This document shows, piece after piece, positions 1 through 6,615 of a stretch of 7,892 nt of DNA. The DNA is from Lysobacterales bacterium UBA5700 (GTDB lineage: Bacteria; Pseudomonadota; Gammaproteobacteria; Xanthomonadales; Xanthomonadaceae). A program made the position numbers and the translations under genes. Position 1 is the first letter of the stretch. The number at the start of each line of letters is the position of its first letter. The notes beneath the pieces were generated by a model. The model had not been told where the DNA came from. It did not search any database and worked only from the letters and a program-made list of their open reading frames with translations. The stretch lies in NCBI GenBank assembly GCA_002420085.1, contig DIHI01000125.1, forward strand, positions 12,151 to 20,042, written 5' to 3'.

Positions 1-27
1 GCCAGACGCCGGCCGGACGATCCCGAA

Positions 28-54
28 TGCCGCCGTGCGATCCGGACGGCGGCA
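28..54. repeat. Perfect 9-bp inverted repeat (hairpin) upstream of the GNAT gene
   Basis: TGCCGCCGT (28-36) is the exact reverse complement of ACGGCGGCA (46-54), with a 9-nt loop. It could be a stem-loop terminator for a gene ending left of the window, but no T-run follows on either strand. The rest of 1-175 shows no gene I can support. A short minus-strand reading frame from an ATG at 94 stays open to the window edge, which is too little to call. Confidence 0.3.
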
Positions 55-175
55 GGGGTCATGCATGGACAGGGCGGGGCGATCGGGTTCATGGCCCAGC
101 CATCATAGTCCTCGGCGCAATGCTGGAAACGGGTACAAGGTCACGCCCCCCCCTGGGGTGAACGTCGGCCCCGCC

Positions 176-204
176 CTGACACCCTCCCGAAGCCATGCGA
201 TAAT
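176..204 (+). promoter_or_regulatory. Sigma70-type promoter for the GNAT-min gene run
   Basis: CTGACA (176-181, five of six matches to TTGACA) and GATAAT (199-204, five of six matches to TATAAT) are separated by exactly 17 bp. Transcription should start near 211, giving a leader of about 45 nt before the ATG at 256. GGAG at 246-249, six bases before that ATG, is a good ribosome binding site. This is the strongest promoter-like match I found in the window, and since the next genes follow with small gaps it may drive the whole min cluster. Confidence 0.6.
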
Positions 205-255
205 CTCGCCGGCACGGCCTCACCGCCGCCCCCACGACAGCTACCGGAGTCGCGA

Positions 256-864
256 ATGCCCCTACGCCTGCGTGACGTGCGTGAAAGCGACCTGGATTCG
301 GTTCTGGCGCTCAACAACGCCGCCGGGTCGACGATTCTTCCGCTCGACGCCGCCCGCCTGCGCTTCCTGTTCGATCATGCGGCCTATTTTCGGGTTGCCG
401 AGATCGAGGGAAACATCGCCGGCTTCCTGATCGCCATGGATCAGGACGCCCCCTACCCGAGCAGCAATTTCCTCTGGTTCAGGCGCCACTACCCGGAATT
501 CTGCTACATCGACCGGATCGTGATCGCCGGCCGCTACCGGGGTCTGGGCCTGGGCCGGGTGTTCTATGCCGATGTCCAGAGCTTCGCCGAGGTGCGCAGC
601 CCGGTGCTGACCTGCGAGGTGTTCCTGCAACCCGGCAATGATGTCGCCCTGCTCTTCCACGGGATGTTCGGCTTCAATGAGGTCGGTCAGCAGGTGATGC
701 CAGGCATCGAGCAGCGGGTCGCCATGCTCAGCAAGGACATGTGCAGTTGGCCCTGGGTCCAGCAGACCTATCTGGTCGACGGTCCCGGCCGGCTACCCGA
801 CGAACCCTGGCTGAACGGTCGCGCGATCCATGCGCGCGAACCAGCCCGAGCCACCGGCACCTGA
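256..864 (+). CDS. GNAT family N-acetyltransferase
   Basis: A 202-residue protein of the GNAT fold, expected to transfer an acetyl group from acetyl-CoA to an amine; the substrate cannot be told from sequence. Residues 3-15 ([13 protein letters not shown]) form the usual first strand and helix, and [18 protein letters not shown] (84-101) is motif A with the R-G-x-G-x-G type pyrophosphate-binding loop at 95-100. [18 protein letters not shown] (127-144) matches the late motif B region, where the helix and 'GF' turn complete the fold. About 40 residues after position 160 are rich in Pro, Arg and Gly and look like a loose tail. The ATG is supported by GGAG at 246-249. minC starts 17 bp downstream, so the gene probably heads the min transcript. 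Family call is firm; role in or near cell division is unknown. Confidence 0.85.
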   Translation: MPLRLRDVRESDLDSVLALNNAAGSTILPLDAARLRFLFDHAAYFRVAEIEGNIAGFLIAMDQDAPYPSSNFLWFRRHYPEFCYIDRIVIAGRYRGLGLGRVFYADVQSFAEVRSPVLTCEVFLQPGNDVALLFHGMFGFNEVGQQVMPGIEQRVAMLSKDMCSWPWVQQTYLVDGPGRLPDEPWLNGRAIHAREPARATGT

Positions 865-881
865 CCCACGCATACCGGCCA

Positions 882-1649
882 ATGGCAGCGAACGAATTCG
901 GTTTCGAGCCGGCTGGCGAACTCAGGTTCGGCCAGGTCGGCATCGCCAATCTGCGGATACTCCGGCTCGATCTGGAGCGACTCGCCGAGGACATGGCCGC
1001 GCGGGTCGCTCGGGCACCCGCGATGTTCGCGGGGGCCGCCGTGGTGATCGATTTCGGCGCGCTCAGTACCTGTCCTGACGCGGCTGTGGCACGCGCGCTG
1101 ATTGATCGCCTGCGGACAGCGGGCGTGCGACCAGTGGCGCTCGCCTACGGCACACGCGAGATCGAGGCACTGGCAGCCAGCCTGGACCTGCCCTTGCTGG
1201 CAAAATTCCGGGCGCAGTACGAGTCCGAGTCATCGCCGCCCTCGCCCCCCGAACGCAGCCGTACACGGCCACAGCGGTCAGTCGAGCCGGCTACCCGGGC
1301 TGACCACGGTGGCGGCCAGGGCGGGTCGCGGGTCATCAGTCAGCCGGTGCGCTCCGGCCAGCAGGTCTACGCCGAGGGCGGTGATCTGGTGCTGACCGGC
1401 CAGGTCGGTGCCGGTGCCGAAGTGATTGCCGACGGCTCGATCCATGTCTACGGCCCGTTGCGCGGTCGCGCACTGGCCGGTGCTTCCGGAAACACCCGCG
1501 CCCGCATCTTCTGCCTGGACTTCGCGGCCGAACTGGTCTCGGTGGCCGGGCACTACAAAGTCATCGAGGAAATCCCCGCCGGCCTGCGCGGCAAGCCGGT
1601 TCAGGTCTGGCTGGACGGGGCATCCTTGCGAATCGAACAACTGCCATGA
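882..1649 (+). CDS. minC: Septum site-determining protein MinC
   Basis: MinC (255 residues here) blocks FtsZ polymer assembly away from mid-cell and is recruited to the membrane by MinD. Residues 1-110 match the N-terminal FtsZ-inhibiting domain. Residues 112-150 are a low-complexity linker rich in Ser, Pro, Arg and Gly. The C-terminal beta-helix domain runs from about 155 to 255 and carries the MinC signature: VRSGQ (156-160, the MinD-binding RSGQ), [11 protein letters not shown] (163-173), then [17 protein letters not shown] (184-200) and [17 protein letters not shown] (209-225). The ATG at 882 fits where homology begins; reading further up to 741 would overlap the GNAT gene with unrelated residues. 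There is no clear Shine-Dalgarno before 882, so translation may depend on ribosomes ending at 864. minD follows after 13 bp. Confidence 0.95.
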   Translation: MAANEFGFEPAGELRFGQVGIANLRILRLDLERLAEDMAARVARAPAMFAGAAVVIDFGALSTCPDAAVARALIDRLRTAGVRPVALAYGTREIEALAASLDLPLLAKFRAQYESESSPPSPPERSRTRPQRSVEPATRADHGGGQGGSRVISQPVRSGQQVYAEGGDLVLTGQVGAGAEVIADGSIHVYGPLRGRALAGASGNTRARIFCLDFAAELVSVAGHYKVIEEIPAGLRGKPVQVWLDGASLRIEQLP

Positions 1650-1662
1650 GTGAGGAACAGGC

Positions 1663-2541
1663 ATGAACGAAGGCGTCAAAACGACCGCTCCCGGCACGGA
1701 CTCGACCGCAGCGAACGCCGGCGCCCGGATCGGCGCCGAAGTCATCGTCGTCACCTCCGGCAAGGGCGGTGTCGGCAAGACCACCACCAGCGCCAGCCTG
1801 GCCTGCGGCCTGGCTCGGCGCGGCAAGAAAGTGGCCGTGATCGATTTCGATGTCGGCCTGCGCAACCTCGACCTGATCATGGGCTGTGAGCGGCGCGTGG
1901 TCTACGACTTCGTCAATGTCATCCAGGGTGAAGCCTCGCTCCGGCAGGCGCTGATCAAGGACAAGCGAATCGACAGTCTGTACGTGCTGGCTGCTTCGCA
2001 GACCCGCGACAAGGATGCCCTGACCCGCGAAGGCGTCGAACAGGTGCTGGCAGCGCTGTCCGAGGACGGCTTCGATTGCATCGTCTGCGACTCGCCGGCC
2101 GGGATCGAGAAAGGCGCCCACCTGGCGATGTACTTCGCCGACCGGGCAGTGGTCGTGGTCAATCCGGAGGTCAGTTCGGTGCGCGATTCCGATCGCATCC
2201 TCGGATTGCTTGCATCCAAGACCCGCAAGGCCGAACTGGGCGGCACGGTCAAGGAGTGCCTGCTGCTGACCCGCTACAGCCCGACACGGGTCGAGGCCGG
2301 CGAGATGCTCTCGATCGCCGATGTCGAGGAAGTGCTGGGCCTGACGGCGATCGGGGTGATCCCCGAATCGGCCGACGTGCTGAACGCCTCCAACTCCGGT
2401 GTGCCGGTGATCCTGGCCGAGGATTCCACGGCGGGCCAGGCCTACGAGGACACCGTCGCCCGACTGCTCGGCGAGGATCGTCCGATGCGCTTCACCCAGG
2501 TCGAGAAGAAGGGTCTGTTCCAGAAGCTGTTCGGAAGCTGA
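1663..2541 (+). CDS. minD: Septum site-determining protein MinD (membrane ATPase)
   Basis: MinD is the ParA/MinD-type ATPase that dimerises on ATP, binds the inner membrane, recruits MinC and is released by MinE. The 292-residue product follows E. coli MinD closely. The deviant Walker [10 protein letters not shown] is at 33-41 with signature Lys34 and Lys39; [18 protein letters not shown] (57-74) contains Asp61 and Asp63, the counterparts of E. coli Asp38 and Asp40. [30 protein letters not shown] and [15 protein letters not shown] are all present. The C-terminus [13 protein letters not shown] (280-292) is the amphipathic membrane-targeting helix. The N-terminus is about 23 residues longer than in E. 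coli; GAGGAA at 1652-1657, five bases before the ATG, supports this start. minE begins 2 bp after the stop. Confidence 0.97.
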   Translation: MNEGVKTTAPGTDSTAANAGARIGAEVIVVTSGKGGVGKTTTSASLACGLARRGKKVAVIDFDVGLRNLDLIMGCERRVVYDFVNVIQGEASLRQALIKDKRIDSLYVLAASQTRDKDALTREGVEQVLAALSEDGFDCIVCDSPAGIEKGAHLAMYFADRAVVVVNPEVSSVRDSDRILGLLASKTRKAELGGTVKECLLLTRYSPTRVEAGEMLSIADVEEVLGLTAIGVIPESADVLNASNSGVPVILAEDSTAGQAYEDTVARLLGEDRPMRFTQVEKKGLFQKLFGS

Positions 2542-2543
2542 TC

Positions 2544-2819
2544 ATGGGATTCTTCGACTTTCTCAAGCAGAAGAAAAACACCGCGTCGGTCGCCAAGGAA
2601 CGGCTGCGCATCATCGTCGCCCAGGAACGCGGCACCCGGGGCGGACCCGACTACCTGCCGCTGCTGCGCAGGGAACTGCTGGAAGTGATCCGCAAGTACG
2701 TCAGCGTCGATGCCGATGCGGTCAAGGTCGAACTGACCAAGGATGGCGACCACGAAGTTCTCGACATCACCGTTGCCCTGCCCGAGGGCGACGACGGCCG
2801 GCCGATGACGGGCCTCTGA
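2544..2819 (+). CDS. minE: Cell division topological specificity factor MinE
   Basis: MinE (91 residues) stimulates MinD ATPase and makes the Min proteins oscillate, restricting division inhibition to the poles. [12 protein letters not shown] (1-12) is the membrane-binding start, [17 protein letters not shown] (13-29) is the MinD-contact segment that switches between helix and strand, and the topological specificity domain follows with [18 protein letters not shown] (36-53) and a beta-strand pair ending LDITVALPE (73-81). Length is close to the usual 85-90. The start lies 2 bp after the minD stop, with GGAAG (2533-2537) inside the minD end as ribosome binding site, so it is probably translationally coupled to minD. 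Confidence 0.96.
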   Translation: MGFFDFLKQKKNTASVAKERLRIIVAQERGTRGGPDYLPLLRRELLEVIRKYVSVDADAVKVELTKDGDHEVLDITVALPEGDDGRPMTGL

Positions 2820-2838
2820 CCGCCCGAGCGGACAGCGC

Positions 2839-3420
2839 TTGACCGCGACCACGACAGCGCCGGACCCGGCAGGCGGGACGATCGACACCGCCGCTGCGGT
2901 GCTGACCCTCGCCGACATCGACCTCTCGGCCTGCGCGACCCTGCTCGCCGGCTACCACCTCAAACTGGTCGCATTGCCGGTCGAGGCCGATATTCCGGGC
3001 AGCTACTGGGGCGCCCCGGAGGCCGGCGTGATCGGCTCGCGGGTGTTCGTCCGGCCGGATACTCCGGTGCATTCTCTGCTGCACGAAGCAGGCCACCTGA
3101 TCGTGCTGCCGCCAGAGCGCCGGACGATGGTCGATACCGATGCCAGCGATTCCCAGATCGAAGAGGACGCCACCTGCCTGCTCCAGATCCTGCTGGCCGA
3201 TGCCCTGCCCGGCGTCGGCCGTGATCGCCTGATGGCCGACATGGATGCCTGGGGCTACAGTTTTCGACTTGGCTCGACCCGAGCCTGGTTCGACCACGAC
3301 GCCGAAGACGCCCGCGCCTTCCTGGCGGCACGCGGCCTTGCTGCCATCCCGACCCTGCCGACCGGGCCCGGCGGTGCTAAAGTCTGGCCTCCGTCACCGA
3401 CACCCGACCCGATCCGATGA
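2839..3420 (+). CDS. Putative small zinc metalloprotease, HEAGH motif (uncharacterised)
   Basis: I do not recognise a named family. The product is 193 residues from a TTG start at 2839; an in-frame GTG at 2899 (residue 21) is an alternative, since residues 1-20 are low-complexity, and neither has a strong ribosome binding site (GCGGA at 2828-2832 precedes the TTG). HEAGH at 82-86 fits the HExxH zinc motif, and EEDATCLLQILLAD (108-121), 22 residues on, resembles the third-ligand helix of small gluzincins such as the ImmA/IrrE group, making Glu108 or Glu109 the likely third ligand. No signal peptide or membrane segment is visible, so it should be cytoplasmic. It starts 19 bp after minE and its stop overlaps the next gene's ATG (ATGA, 3417-3420). 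A peptidase function is inferred from the motif only. Confidence 0.75.
   Translation: MTATTTAPDPAGGTIDTAAAVLTLADIDLSACATLLAGYHLKLVALPVEADIPGSYWGAPEAGVIGSRVFVRPDTPVHSLLHEAGHLIVLPPERRTMVDTDASDSQIEEDATCLLQILLADALPGVGRDRLMADMDAWGYSFRLGSTRAWFDHDAEDARAFLAARGLAAIPTLPTGPGGAKVWPPSPTPDPIR
3355..3383 (+). promoter_or_regulatory. Possible extended -10 promoter for the M2 peptidase gene
   Basis: TG-C-TAAAGT at 3375-3383 is an extended -10 element (four of six to TATAAT plus the upstream TG). A weak -35, CTGCCG at 3355-3360, lies 17 bp before it. It sits in the end of the upstream coding sequence, and would start RNA near 3390, about 27 nt before the M2 gene's ATG. The similar TGCTACACT site before the cysteine dioxygenase gene makes it more believable. 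Confidence 0.35.
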
Positions 3421-5339
3421 ACACACCGATTCGATTCCCGGCACTCACCGCCCTCGGCCTGGCCATTCTGGTCGCTGCCGGCTGCGCTCGCGATGCCGAG
3501 CCAGCACGCCCGACCGCCGCCGATGCCGATGCCTTCGTGGCCGAAGTCAATGCCTACATGCTGGCCAACAATCCCGAAGTCGCTTCGGCGCAATGGCTGG
3601 CCTCGACCTACATCAACACCGACAGCCAGCGGGTCGCCGCCAAGGCACAGGAGCGTGCGCTCGGCAAACTCGGCGAATTCGTCGAACGCGCCAAGGCATT
3701 TGACGGCCTGGAACTGACGCCGGAAACCCGGCGTGCGCTCGATCTGCTGAAACTGCAAACCGCGATGCCGGCCCCGCGCGACCCGGCGAAACTGGCCGAA
3801 CTGACCCGCCTGGCGACCGAAATGGAAGGACTCTACGGCGCCGGCAAGTATTGCACCGACCCTGATCGCCCGGCGACCTGCCGTGATCTGGGCGCACTCT
3901 CGGCGACCCTCGCGGAAAGCCGCGACTACGATGCCCAACTGGACGCCTGGACCGGCTGGCGCACGGTATCGCCACCGATGCGCGAGAAATATCAGCGCTT
4001 CGTCGAACTGATCAACGAGGGCGCCCAGACCCTCGGCCATGCCAATGCCGGCGAGATGTGGCGGTCCGGCTACGACATGTCGCCGGCCGACTTCCAGGCC
4101 GAGACCGAGCGCCTGTGGGATCAGGTCCGGCCGCTGTACGAACCACTGCAATGCTACGTCCGCACCCGGCTGGAACAGCACTACGGTGAACGGGGCTCGA
4201 TCGACGGCAAGATCCCGGCCCATCTGACCGGCAACATGTGGGCCCAGCAGTGGGGCAACATCTGGGATCTGGTCCAGCCCTATCCGGACGCCGGCAGTCT
4301 GGATGTCGGCGCCCGTCTGAAAGCCCAGCGCGACAGCGAGCGCAATGGACTGCTGGCCGGCCTCTCGGGCACACCGACCGCCGCGCAACTGGTCGAGATC
4401 GAGCGTCAGGCCGACCTCGCCATCGCCGAGCGGATGACCCGCCGCGCCGAGGATTTCTACACCTCGCTCGGCATGCCGGCCCTGCCGGCCTCGTTCTACC
4501 AGCGCTCGCAACTGGTCAAGCCGCGTGACCGCGACGTGGTCTGCCACGCCAGCGCCTGGGATCTCGATTACACCGGCGATGTCCGCATCAAACAGTGCAT
4601 CGAGCCGACCGAGGACGAGTTCACCACCATCTACCACGAACTCGGCCATATCTACTATTACCTCGCCTACAACGGCCTGCCGCCGCTGTTCCAGTCCGGC
4701 GCCCACGATGGCTTCCACGAAGCCATCGGCGACACCATCGTGCTGGCGATGACCCCGAGCTACCTGGCCGAGATCGGCCTGGTCGAGCAACCGAACGAAA
4801 GCCCGGAAGCCCTGATCAATTCGCAATTGCGCATGGCGCTCGACAAGGTCGCCTTCCTGCCGTTCGGCCTGCTGATCGATCGCTGGCGCTGGGGCGTGTT
4901 CGACGGTTCGATCACCCCGGACAACTACAACGCGGCTTGGTGGTCGCTGCGCGAGAAATACCAGGGCGTGGCCGCCCCGAGTGAACGCGGCGAAGACCTG
5001 TTCGACCCAGGCGCCAAGTACCACGTGCCGGGCAACACCCCCTACACCCGCTATTTCCTGTCGCACATCCTGCAATTCCAGTTCTACCGTGCTCTGTGCG
5101 AAGCGAGTGGCCACCAGGGACCGCTGCATGCATGCAGTTACTACGGCAGTCCGGAAGCCGGCCAGCGATTCTGGGCGATGCTCGGCAAGGGCCAGAGCCA
5201 GCCTTGGCCACAGACCCTCAAGGAACTGACCGGCACCGAGCAGATGGATGCATCGGCCATCCTCGACTACTTCGCCCCGCTCAAGACCTGGCTGGACGAA
5301 CAGAACGCCGGCCATGACTGCGGCTGGAGCGAGTCCTGA
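3417..5339 (+). CDS. M2 family peptidyl-dipeptidase (ACE-like), predicted lipoprotein
   Basis: A 640-residue, single-domain homologue of angiotensin-converting enzyme, a zinc dipeptidyl carboxypeptidase that removes C-terminal dipeptides. The zinc site is HELGH (407-411) plus Glu435 in HEAIGD; the 28-residue spacing equals His383-Glu411 of human testis ACE. CHASAWD (376-382) and Cys394 match the ACE disulfide loop, also 18 apart. KYHVPGNTPYTRY (534-546) keeps Lys534, His536, Tyr543 and Tyr546, equivalent to ACE Lys511, His513, Tyr520 and Tyr523, and Arg545 matches the chloride-binding Arg522. The N-terminus has a signal peptide ending VAAGC with lipidatable Cys23 followed by Ala, suggesting outer-membrane anchoring. 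Enzymes of this kind are known from Xanthomonas. The start overlaps the upstream stop by 4 bp; no Shine-Dalgarno is obvious. Substrate unknown. Confidence 0.95.
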   Translation: MNTPIRFPALTALGLAILVAAGCARDAEPARPTAADADAFVAEVNAYMLANNPEVASAQWLASTYINTDSQRVAAKAQERALGKLGEFVERAKAFDGLELTPETRRALDLLKLQTAMPAPRDPAKLAELTRLATEMEGLYGAGKYCTDPDRPATCRDLGALSATLAESRDYDAQLDAWTGWRTVSPPMREKYQRFVELINEGAQTLGHANAGEMWRSGYDMSPADFQAETERLWDQVRPLYEPLQCYVRTRLEQHYGERGSIDGKIPAHLTGNMWAQQWGNIWDLVQPYPDAGSLDVGARLKAQRDSERNGLLAGLSGTPTAAQLVEIERQADLAIAERMTRRAEDFYTSLGMPALPASFYQRSQLVKPRDRDVVCHASAWDLDYTGDVRIKQCIEPTEDEFTTIYHELGHIYYYLAYNGLPPLFQSGAHDGFHEAIGDTIVLAMTPSYLAEIGLVEQPNESPEALINSQLRMALDKVAFLPFGLLIDRWRWGVFDGSITPDNYNAAWWSLREKYQGVAAPSERGEDLFDPGAKYHVPGNTPYTRYFLSHILQFQFYRALCEASGHQGPLHACSYYGSPEAGQRFWAMLGKGQSQPWPQTLKELTGTEQMDASAILDYFAPLKTWLDEQNAGHDCGWSES

Positions 5340-5368
5340 TCGCCGAATCGAGGCCGACCGCATACCCC

Positions 5369-5400
5369 GCCATCCGGGTCGTTCCCGCGACCCGGATGGC
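5369..5400 (+). terminator. 13-bp perfect hairpin, terminator candidate after the M2 gene
   Basis: GCCATCCGGGTCG (5369-5381) pairs perfectly with CGACCCGGATGGC (5388-5400) across a 6-nt loop, 30 bp after the M2 stop codon. The position and GC-rich stem suit an intrinsic terminator, but no run of T follows on either strand, so it could instead stabilise the 3' end of the mRNA. Upstream and downstream genes point the same way. Confidence 0.45.
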
Positions 5401-5447
5401 CCGGCCGACAGCCCTGCCGAGCGCTGGTACCGGCCACACGCCGGCAA

Positions 5448-5470
5448 CCGTCGGTCGGAAACTCCGACGG
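5448..5470. repeat. 7-bp inverted repeat upstream of the cysteine dioxygenase promoter
   Basis: CCGTCGG (5448-5454) and CCGACGG (5464-5470) are exact reverse complements around a 9-nt loop, and end 26 bp before the predicted -35. The site could be an operator half-site pair, a second stem after the 13-bp hairpin, or chance in GC-rich DNA. Confidence 0.25.
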
Positions 5471-5496
5471 CGCGCCCGGCCAGACCGGAACGCCTC

Positions 5497-5525
5497 CGGA
5501 CAGTGATGGGATCGGCTGCTACACT
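5497..5525 (+). promoter_or_regulatory. Extended -10 promoter for the cysteine dioxygenase gene
   Basis: CGGACA (5497-5502, four of six to TTGACA), a 17-bp spacer, and TACACT (5520-5525, four of six to TATAAT) preceded by TG-C at 5517-5519. RNA would start near 5532, which falls after the upstream ATG at 5506 and 22 bases before the ATG at 5554. The promoter therefore favours 5554 as the translation start. Confidence 0.45.
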
Positions 5526-5553
5526 GGCCACGCCCGTCGCCGATCACACCACC

Positions 5554-6132
5554 ATGCTTGCCTTGGACTTCCCGGGTTCGGACACCCTCATTGCCGCCAT
5601 CGACCGTGCCGTCGCGATGCCCGGCGACCGCGCCCTGACCGACGAGTTGCGCGCCACCCTGTGCCGGTTGATCCGTGCCCATGAGGTGCGGCTTCCGGAT
5701 TGCGTGTTCGAGCCGGTCAGCGACCACTACGCGCGCCGCGAACTCTATCGCAGCGAACGACTCGGCTACAGCGTCGTGGCGATGACCTGGGGGCCTGGCC
5801 AGGGAACCCCGATCCACGACCACTCCGGCATGTGGTGCGTCGAAGGGGTCTGGCGCGGTCAACTCGAAATCACTCAATATGAATTGCTGGGCGCCGATGG
5901 CGAGGTCTGGCAGTTCCAGCCGGTCGGCACCCTGAACGCCGGCACCGGCTCGGCCGGCAGCCTGATTCCACCTCACGAGTACCACACCATCCGCAACCCG
6001 AGCAGCGACGAGATTGCGGTATCGCTGCACATCTACAAGGATCGCATCGCCTCGTGCGCGGTGTTCGAGCGGATCGACGGCAATCACTACCGTCGGGGCC
6101 TGCGCACCCTGTGCCTGGACACGCTGGCCTGA
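5554..6132 (+). CDS. Cysteine dioxygenase family protein (cupin, Arg-type)
   Basis: Thiol dioxygenases of this family use non-haem Fe(II) and O2 to convert cysteine to cysteine sulfinate in the cytoplasm. In the 192-residue product, TPIHDHSGMWC (85-95) gives iron ligands His88 and His90, and PHEYHTIRN (140-148) gives His144. YARREL (59-64) has the Tyr-x-Arg pattern of the Arg-type enzymes whose Arg (rat Arg60) holds the cysteine carboxylate, arguing for cysteine rather than 3-mercaptopropionate. Cys95 and Tyr161 (in SLHIYKDRIASC) match rat Cys93 and Tyr157, the thioether cofactor pair. Start: ATG 5554 gives a product of usual size beginning where homology begins and lies just after the promoter; ATG 5506 would add 16 residues. 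It is probably transcribed alone, since hairpins precede it and a tRNA gene follows after 85 bp. Confidence 0.9.
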   Translation: MLALDFPGSDTLIAAIDRAVAMPGDRALTDELRATLCRLIRAHEVRLPDCVFEPVSDHYARRELYRSERLGYSVVAMTWGPGQGTPIHDHSGMWCVEGVWRGQLEITQYELLGADGEVWQFQPVGTLNAGTGSAGSLIPPHEYHTIRNPSSDEIAVSLHIYKDRIASCAVFERIDGNHYRRGLRTLCLDTLA

Positions 6133-6195
6133 GTCGCTTCCCGGTCGCAGCCCGACCCGACCCACGGCGATCCGATCCGAACCTCGACGGTCGGG

Positions 6196-6201
6196 TATAC
6201 T
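6196..6201 (+). promoter_or_regulatory. -10 element of the tRNA-Leu gene
   Basis: TATACT (five of six to TATAAT) lies 16 bp before the tRNA 5' end, which fits a start near 6208. The following bases, TTTCCCGCCC, give a GC-rich stretch around the start site, as at stringently controlled stable-RNA promoters. I see no convincing -35 at 16-18 bp upstream. Confidence 0.45.
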
Positions 6202-6217
6202 TTCCCGCCCGTGCCAT

Positions 6218-6304
6218 GCCGGCGTGGCGGAATCGGTAGACGCAGCGGACTCAAAATCCGCCGATGGCGACATCGTGAGAGTTCGAGTCTCTCCGCCGGC
6301 ACCA
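6218..6304 (+). tRNA. tRNA-Leu (anticodon CAA)
   Basis: An 87-nt class II tRNA including its encoded CCA. The acceptor stem GCCGGCG (6218-6224) pairs exactly with CGCCGGC (6294-6300), followed by discriminator A6301, as leucine tRNAs need, and CCA 6302-6304. The anticodon stem GCGGA (6245-6249)/TCCGC (6257-6261) holds loop CTCAAAA with anticodon CAA at 6252-6254, which reads UUG. The long variable arm CGATG (6262-6266)/CATCG (6271-6275) is typical of Leu. The T arm GAGAG/CTCTC (6277-6281, 6289-6293) holds the TTCGAGT loop. All stems are perfect. No copy of the 3' end occurs elsewhere in the window, so there is no sign of an integrated element here. Confidence 0.97.
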
Positions 6305-6615
6305 TGGAATCGATCATCGCAACCCACCCTGTGCCAGCCAGCGCCCAGACGCGACCGAAGGCTCGGCCGGCGGTCCCTGTTCGGGCACCGGGCCATGTCC
6401 GTGCAGACCGGGATGGCGGACGTTCGGCACTTGGCGTAACCACCCCGATTCAGCTTTCATGGCAGGGTTGCCGTTCATACTTGCACGGCCTCGGCTCGCA
6501 GTCGGTCCGGAACCCTCCACGCCGCTGCACGATCGCGGCCCGGCGCTGGCCGTCCGCGATCACAGCACACTGTCGATTCGAGCCGATATCCCCCTGGAAC
6601 CCGAGCAGACCCCGC
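6305..6615. other. About 310 bp without a supported gene, between tRNA-Leu and mlaA
   Basis: Reading frames through this stretch either run across the tRNA or are out-of-frame extensions of mlaA. An imperfect stem (6365-6394: GGCC, CGGT and CCC pairing with GGG, ACCG and GGCC, with two bulges) could end the tRNA transcript but lacks a T-run. CATACT at 6476-6481 is a weak -10 candidate with no good -35. Where the mla transcript begins is not visible. Confidence 0.4.

Noticed and set aside
141..161. Run of eight C with flanking TCAC/GTGA that could fold
   Set aside because: The pairing is short and needs a bulge; it lies upstream of the promoter and no function is suggested.
741..881. Longer MinC starting at 741 inside the GNAT gene
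   Set aside because: The extra 47 residues are Arg/Ser-rich and unlike MinC; homology starts at the ATG at 882.
5124..5137. Perfect 14-bp palindrome CTGCATGCATGCAG
   Set aside because: It is inside the conserved coding sequence of the M2 gene (around GPLHAC) and is explained by codon choice; no second copy seen.
3255..5531. A 758-codon open frame on the minus strand opposite the M2 peptidase gene
   Set aside because: Long antisense frames are common in GC-rich DNA opposite real genes; the + strand frame has a complete ACE active site and the antisense product resembles nothing I know.
6151..6195. CCCGACC and GGTCGGG as a stem before the tRNA gene
   Set aside because: The arms are over 30 nt apart in GC-rich DNA and the right arm abuts the tRNA -10; chance pairing is likely.
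6218..6304. tRNA-Leu as an integration (att) site of a mobile element
   Set aside because: No integrase gene and no repeated tRNA 3' end in the window; downstream genes are ordinary housekeeping mla genes.
6365..6394. Bulged stem as terminator of the tRNA-Leu transcript
   Set aside because: Needs two bulges, has no T-run, and lies 60 bp past the tRNA; not strong enough for its own entry.
6211..6615. Upstream extension of the mlaA frame to 6211
   Set aside because: It would run through the tRNA-Leu gene, and MlaA's signal peptide begins cleanly at the ATG at 6616.
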